DNA of 43,069 bases. Source: a virus. The notes below the pieces were generated by a model. The model was not told the origin of the DNA. It made no database searches and saw only the letters and a program-made list of their open reading frames with translations. The stretch spans positions 1 through 43,069 of the IMG/VR virus record IMGVR_UViG_3300009034_000086. One strand, given 5' to 3'. Positions 40,377 to 43,069 of the stretch are shown piece by piece; the first letter of the stretch is position 1, and every line of letters starts with the position of its first letter. The position numbers were made by a program, and so were the translations under genes.

Positions 40377-40547
40377 TTAATCAGAGGTAGAGTATGTGCC
40401 ATTCTGCTTAGCCAGGGCGATTAGCTCCTGCTCCTCAGCCACTGTAAACTCAGGGTAATCATTCGTGCAGTCATCAATTATCCAGTATTGAATATCTAGC
40501 ACACCATTTGGATGTTCCTTAATTGTACCGACTCTTTTTACTTTCAT
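40377..40547 (-). CDS. Hypothetical acidic protein, 56 aa
   Basis: ATG 40547 to TAA 40377, with AGAGGTAATT before the ATG. MKVKRVGTIKEHPNGVLDIQ and YWIIDDCTNDYPEF then TVAEEQELIALAKQNGTYST. Strand-like first half, helical end. No family recognised. It sits five bases from the DUF3008-like gene's stop. Confidence 0.6.
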   Translation of the reverse strand: MKVKRVGTIKEHPNGVLDIQYWIIDDCTNDYPEFTVAEEQELIALAKQNGTYSTSD

Positions 40548-40549
40548 AA

Positions 40550-40702
40550 TTACCTCTTCTTCTTTGGCAGTCCTTTATGCTTAGTACCAGCGAATTCTCT
40601 TAACTGTTTTACAGACATACCTGTTTTGGTCTTCTTGCCGGCTCTTTTACGAGCTAGTTCAGCGCCCATAAATTGTTGTTGTTTCTTTGACTTAGCAGGC
40701 AT
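40550..40702 (-). CDS. DUF3008-like phage protein, 50 aa
   Basis: MPAKSKKQQQFMGAELARKR and MSVKQLREFAGTKHKGLPKK match the conserved start (MPAKSKAQQR-FMG) and end (LR-FA-TKHKGLP) of DUF3008, a short basic phage family with unknown role. The central 20 residues are shortened. ATG overlaps the upstream Arg-rich gene's stop by one base. Confidence 0.8.
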   Translation of the reverse strand: MPAKSKKQQQFMGAELARKRAGKKTKTGMSVKQLREFAGTKHKGLPKKKR

Positions 40703-40872
40703 TATCGTCTCTTTCTAGGTAAAGGCGGCCTCTTAGGAGCGAGAGTTAATTTTCTTCTTCTAATCTTCTGACCTCTCATTGTAATACCCTCTGTTTCTGG
40801 GCCTCTTGGGATATCAGGTCTATCAGGCATAACCGCTCCACCACGTCTTCTCTTAGGTTCTCTTCTTGCCAT
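40702..40872 (-). CDS. Arg/Lys/Pro-rich protein, 56 aa
   Basis: ATG 40872 to TAA 40702 behind AAGGAGGAAGT. MARREPKRRRGGAVMPDRPD then RPETEG-type and RRRKLTLAPKRPPLPRKRR: extremely basic and disordered, a typical small DNA- or RNA-binding phage product. It shares 97 bases with an acidic frame (40776-40955) in another phase. Confidence 0.6.
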   Translation of the reverse strand: MARREPKRRRGGAVMPDRPDIPRGPETEGITMRGQKIRRRKLTLAPKRPPLPRKRR

Positions 40873-40955
40873 ACTTCCTCCTTATATTTCTTTTCCTCTT
40901 CTATGCTTAATGTTGTATTTTCCTCAGTCCATGTAAAGTTATCGCCAAATTCCAT
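40776..40955 (-). CDS. Acidic overlapping ORF, 59 aa
   Basis: ATG 40955 to TGA 40776, with GGAGTAAAAAG just ahead of the ATG, overlapping the upstream stop. MEFGDNFTWTEENTTLSIEE then EEKKYKEEVWQEENL. The 97-base overlap with the Arg-rich gene would make two proteins of opposite charge from one stretch. Either frame could be the real one; the first 28 residues of this frame are free of overlap. Confidence 0.45.
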   Translation of the reverse strand: MEFGDNFTWTEENTTLSIEEEKKYKEEVWQEENLREDVVERLCLIDLISQEAQKQRVLQ

Positions 40956-40959
40956 CTTT

Positions 40960-41163
40960 TTACTCCGAAACTAGAACTAATCTGTCACCACACTGATTAC
41001 AATAAATAGGATTACTAGGGAATAACCCCGTGCCTTCACATTTAGGGCAATCTTCTTCTAATAATCCTTCACCGTACCAATCAGGCCATTCCGGGGTCGG
41101 AAATGTTGCAAGTACTATAACCTTGCCACTACCATCACACTTATCACATAATTCTATTTCCAT
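40960..41163 (-). CDS. DnaJ-type zinc-finger protein, 67 aa
   Basis: Start ATG 41163 with GGGGAAAATT before it; ATG 41175 would add four residues. Repeats CDKCDGSGKV and CPKCEGTGLF are the C-x2-C-x-G-x-G zinc-finger repeats of DnaJ, and YCNQCGDRL adds a third Cys pair. Phages carry such short DnaJ-like zinc fingers without a J domain. Possibly a chaperone-like or nucleic-acid contact. First gene of the leftward side of a divergent region. Confidence 0.7.
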   Translation of the reverse strand: MEIELCDKCDGSGKVIVLATFPTPEWPDWYGEGLLEEDCPKCEGTGLFPSNPIYCNQCGDRLVLVSE

Positions 41164-41206
41164 AATTTTCCCCATATCTAATTTTTCTTTTTCTGTTCGT
41201 AATCTT

Positions 41207-41249
41207 ACACGCTTCCGTGTTTGACAAAGATAACAGTATCCTGTAACTT
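41207..41249 (+). promoter_or_regulatory. Operator-like palindrome and promoter for the rightward operon
   Basis: ACACG-CTTC-CGTGT (41207-41220) touches TTGACA (41221-41226); a 17-bp spacer and TAACTT (41244-41249) follow. A repressor bound at the palindrome would block the -35 box. Divergent genes start on both sides, so a phage switch is possible. The leftward promoter is not clear. Confidence 0.6.
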
Positions 41250-41269
41250 ATAACTAAGATTTAATTCGC

Positions 41270-41612
41270 ACTTTAACAACTGAATATTTTGAGGTTGATT
41301 CCTGGGCTGGTAGGAAAGGAGCTATACACAATGAATAAGTGGAAAGTTGAACTTGAAAGCATTGTTGAGGCAGAGACAAGGGTAGAGGCATGGAAGATTG
41401 CGAGACAAATATTTGAACAGAAACTTGATTACATCGCCCAAGTCCATGCAGTAAGTACCAAACCAGTTCCTAAACCAGCGGAGTGGATTGCCATCAATGA
41501 ATACTCCAAGTGGAATAATCCTGATTTACTCACTAGAATAATAAAAGACTAAGCTAAACTTTACCAGCTCAGGCATCAGCTTCAAAGTATTAGTACTTTA
41601 ACAACTGAATAT
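41270..41612. repeat. 18-bp repeated leader element
   Basis: ACTTTAACAACTGAATAT at 41270-41287 and 41595-41612, each 30-45 bases before a start codon on the plus strand. It may be a transcription or translation signal shared by the rightward genes. The sequence partly resembles the TTCAACTGAGTATA repeat near 39100. Confidence 0.6.
41331..41552 (+). CDS. Hypothetical protein, 73 aa
   Basis: ATG 41331 is preferred over an ATG at 41289 because AAAGGA lies 10 bases before it and the upstream residues overlap the repeated leader. MNKWKVELESIVEAETRVEA and WKIARQIFEQKLDYIA (helical), then a Pro-rich turn. First gene of the rightward operon. No family recognised. Confidence 0.65.
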   Translation: MNKWKVELESIVEAETRVEAWKIARQIFEQKLDYIAQVHAVSTKPVPKPAEWIAINEYSKWNNPDLLTRIIKD

Positions 41613-41645
41613 GGCAAGGCAGGCAGGGTATAGAAAGGAGGAAAT

Positions 41646-41819
41646 ATGGCAGTATTTCAAGGCAACATTATTAGAATAGGTGATGAAAGCTGGACAGTTA
41701 TAGGCTTCACAATGACACATTACAAAGTTTATTCTGGTAGATTAGATGTTACAAAACTTATACCACGCCAAAAAGTTAACCGGTTAGAAAAAGGAGTTTA
41801 TCAATATATTGAAAATTAA
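41646..41819 (+). CDS. Hypothetical beta-rich protein, 57 aa
   Basis: ATG 41646 with GAAAGGAGGAAAT before it, to TAA 41819. MAVFQGNIIRIGDESWTVIG then HYKVYSGRLDVTKLIP: short strands with a basic end. The second copy of the 18-bp leader lies 34 bases upstream. No family recognised. Confidence 0.65.
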   Translation: MAVFQGNIIRIGDESWTVIGFTMTHYKVYSGRLDVTKLIPRQKVNRLEKGVYQYIEN

Positions 41820-41882
41820 CCCCCTAAGTCCTGACCTCGCCAGTTATATTGTTAAAGAAAATAAATAATAGGAGGTGAGATA

Positions 41883-42086
41883 ATGAAAAATCCATTAATA
41901 GGAACGACGAGGCGTTTAATTAGAGGGCCATATAAAGACGATACTTTCAAAGTTGTAAACTGGAAGCCTAAGCCACCCATAGGGCATTATTTTTTAACAT
42001 TGGCTGGCTATTATCGGATTCGCTTTAATGGTAAATTACAATGGCTTGAGGGTCAAGAAATGAGACAAATATCAGAGGAAATATAA
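41883..42086 (+). CDS. Hypothetical protein, 67 aa
   Basis: GGAGGTGAGATA precedes ATG 41883. Strand-rich and basic (TTRRLIRGPYKDDTFKVVNW, YFLTLAGYYRIRFNGKLQWL). Its stop overlaps the next ATG by one base (TAATG). No family recognised. Confidence 0.65.
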   Translation: MKNPLIGTTRRLIRGPYKDDTFKVVNWKPKPPIGHYFLTLAGYYRIRFNGKLQWLEGQEMRQISEEI

Positions 42087-42217
42087 TGAAAATCAAACTA
42101 CCTAAACTAAAATGTAATCAATGTGAATACGAATGGACTCCACGCCAAACCGATGTAAGGCGTTGTCCTAACTGTGGTTCTATTCGTTGGGATAAGCCTA
42201 AGAAGGAGGAGAAATGA
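42086..42217 (+). CDS. Zinc-ribbon mini-protein, 43 aa
   Basis: MKIKLPKLKCNQCEYEWTPR then RRCPNCGSIRW: C-x2-C pairs 17 residues apart, a small zinc ribbon, with a charged end. Coupled to both neighbours (TAATG start, ATGA end). Resembles ribbons in small phage/host regulators; target unknown. Confidence 0.7.
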   Translation: MKIKLPKLKCNQCEYEWTPRQTDVRRCPNCGSIRWDKPKKEEK

Positions 42218-42489
42218 AAAGACCATTGAAGCCACACAGGGACGGATATGAAGATGAGGAAGACTGTGAAGGTTACTATGACCCTGATGAGGCAGACAGA
42301 CGAGGATGTCACCAAGTTTGGAATAGGAGTCCTAATGACCCCTGTCGGATATGCTTTGAGGCTTGGAAGGCAAAGAATGATGCTAAACGCAAGGCGGAAT
42401 GGGATGCAAAGACCCCAGATGAGAAGGCAGCACACGAAGCATTGGTTAAAGGATTAAGAAAACTTTATAAGGAGGACAGCAATGGCTGA
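42214..42489 (+). CDS. Cys-containing protein, 91 aa
   Basis: An acidic N-terminus (DGYEDEEDCEGYYDPDEADR), RGCHQVWNRSPNDPCRICFE with a C-x2-C, and a Lys/Ala/Glu helix (EAWKAKNDAKRKAEWDAKTP). GAAGGAGGAG just before the ATG. Some phage helicase-loader or DnaT-like proteins share this pattern, but no family is certain. Confidence 0.6.
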   Translation: MKRPLKPHRDGYEDEEDCEGYYDPDEADRRGCHQVWNRSPNDPCRICFEAWKAKNDAKRKAEWDAKTPDEKAAHEALVKGLRKLYKEDSNG

Positions 42490-42523
42490 TTATACAAAAG
42501 GAGAGCTACAATGGAATATATAA
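42482..42523 (+). CDS. 13-codon ORF resembling the start of a longer phage family
   Basis: AAGGAGGACAGCA leads to ATG 42482, but the frame stops after MADYTKGELQWNI. That opening recalls longer phage proteins beginning MADYTKG-W. The next gene starts inside it. Probably a truncated relic, or a coupling peptide. Confidence 0.3.
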   Translation: MADYTKGELQWNI

Positions 42524-42756
42524 AAATATTCACCAACTGTGGATGCCAGATTGTAATTAGTGGCGAGTTACATGATGCCAAAATTCGTTATTGCCCTAGG
42601 CATAAGGCAGCCCCAAGTATGTATGAGGCATTACAACAAGCACTACTGCAAATAAACTATCTGCATGGGAAATTCAAGGAAACAGGTTCAGGCAATCAAG
42701 TAATCGCACGAATCCAACAGGCTTTAGCCAAAGCTGAAGGAACTAAACAAGACTAA
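42511..42756 (+). CDS. Hypothetical helical protein, 81 aa
   Basis: MEYIKIFTNCGCQIVISGEL and YCPRHKAAPSMYEALQQALL: C-x-C and C-x2-H-like residues, then a helical end (NYLHGKFKETGSG...IQQALAKAEG). The APSMYEALQQAL piece recurs in small phage proteins. AAAGGAGAGCTACA before the ATG. No named function. Confidence 0.65.
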   Translation: MEYIKIFTNCGCQIVISGELHDAKIRYCPRHKAAPSMYEALQQALLQINYLHGKFKETGSGNQVIARIQQALAKAEGTKQD

Positions 42757-42758
42757 CA

Positions 42759-42962
42759 ATGGAACTCAGTCAAATTAAAGTCGGCGTAGAAGTTAAAGAC
42801 GAATACGATAATAAATTTGTCGTTGTCAGTCGTTACATTAAGCCGTTTGGTAGGTTTGACCTTCTTTGCCTAGAGGGTGATATTAAAAACCGTTTGCTGC
42901 ACTGTCTTGATTGGGATGCTGGCGGATTTAAGGTATTACCCAAAGAGCCTGACCAGAACTGA
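42759..42962 (+). CDS. Hypothetical protein, 67 aa
   Basis: MELSQIKVGVEVKDEYDNKF, VVVSRYIKPFGRFDLLCLEG, HCLDWDAGGFKVLPKEPDQN: strand-rich with two Cys, SH3- or OB-like in pattern. Last of the rightward genes; it runs into a converging leftward gene. No family recognised. Confidence 0.6.
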   Translation: MELSQIKVGVEVKDEYDNKFVVVSRYIKPFGRFDLLCLEGDIKNRLLHCLDWDAGGFKVLPKEPDQN

Positions 42963-43069
42963 GGCTACTAGAATCCCCCAGATTATCCTTCCTAAGCCTA
43001 CACTGATCTTATAATAGTGCATCTCGCCCTCGATGTCTCTATCTTTAGGACAGTATTCCCGTATCCTTG
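42936..43069 (-). CDS. C-terminus of a leftward gene, 5' end missing, with a membrane helix
   Basis: In frame from the right edge to TAA 42936. Ends REYCPKDRDIEGEMHYYKI then SVGLGRIIWGILVASVLVRL, a hydrophobic segment near the C-terminus. Only about 43 residues remain. It overlaps the end of the rightward 67-aa gene tail to tail. Identity unknown; a membrane-anchored or holin-like protein is one possibility. Confidence 0.5.
   Translation of the reverse strand, partial: RIREYCPKDRDIEGEMHYYKISVGLGRIIWGILVASVLVRLFG

Noticed and set aside
1-43069. Circular join of the two window ends into one metallophosphoesterase gene
   Set aside because: Joining the ends puts the right-edge frame out of phase, and the right-edge peptide ends in a membrane helix unlike the family.

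Overview
This window looks like most of a tailed bacteriophage genome, roughly 40% GC. The gene order terminase, portal, internal virion proteins, scaffold, major capsid, connector and tail nozzle, with no tape-measure, tail-tube or sheath gene, suggests a short-tailed (podovirus-like) particle. Nothing names the host firmly. Strong AGGAGG-type ribosome binding sites point to a bacterium. Three small genes instead carry a -10 box exactly 7 nt before their ATG, as in leaderless transcription. I saw no integrase, tRNA, DNA polymerase or recognisable endolysin. Both edges cut through genes, so the window is probably not a complete, correctly bounded genome.

Layout. (1) 1-9000, minus strand: a leftward run of small, tightly coupled genes (metallophosphoesterase, HTH protein, NinG-like HNH protein, winged-helix RecA/DnaB-type ATPase, YopX protein and many Cys-pair mini-proteins). 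It is interrupted by a 371-nt gene-free block (1901-2271) that folds into many helices, and by a TTAATGS repeat array next to the ATPase gene. (2) 9000-9550: a control node with a consensus promoter, a leaderless zinc-ribbon gene, a rightward micro-membrane gene and the intrinsic terminator of the late operon. (3) 9550-35530, minus strand: the virion operon, read from right to left as portal, two large internal proteins, scaffold, capsid, two beta-helix proteins, connector, nozzle, fibre and baseplate-like proteins, a collagen-like Gly-X-Thr fibre, a DUF2341/lectin-like protein, two glycosyltransferase genes (one fused to a methyltransferase), a propeller protein and a holin-like protein. (4) 35540-41170, minus strand: large terminase, a probable small terminase, a DNA methyltransferase and many small basic, membrane or Cys-rich genes. 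(5) 41200-42962, plus strand: a short rightward operon of small genes behind a promoter and operator-like palindrome.

How it fits together. The late block builds a podovirus-like particle. The large internal protein carries an ADP-ribosyltransferase-like fold and may be ejected into the host. The collagen-like fibre has threonine at almost every third position and lies directly beside the GT2 and methyltransferase-GT genes, which suggests an O-glycosylated, possibly methyl-capped fibre made with phage enzymes. Four short genes inside or at the ends of the leftward blocks are read in the opposite direction from their own promoters. They resemble morons, and three encode membrane peptides. The most novel-looking items are the structured RNA block, the fibre-glycosylation cassette, the leaderless small genes and the counter-oriented membrane genes.
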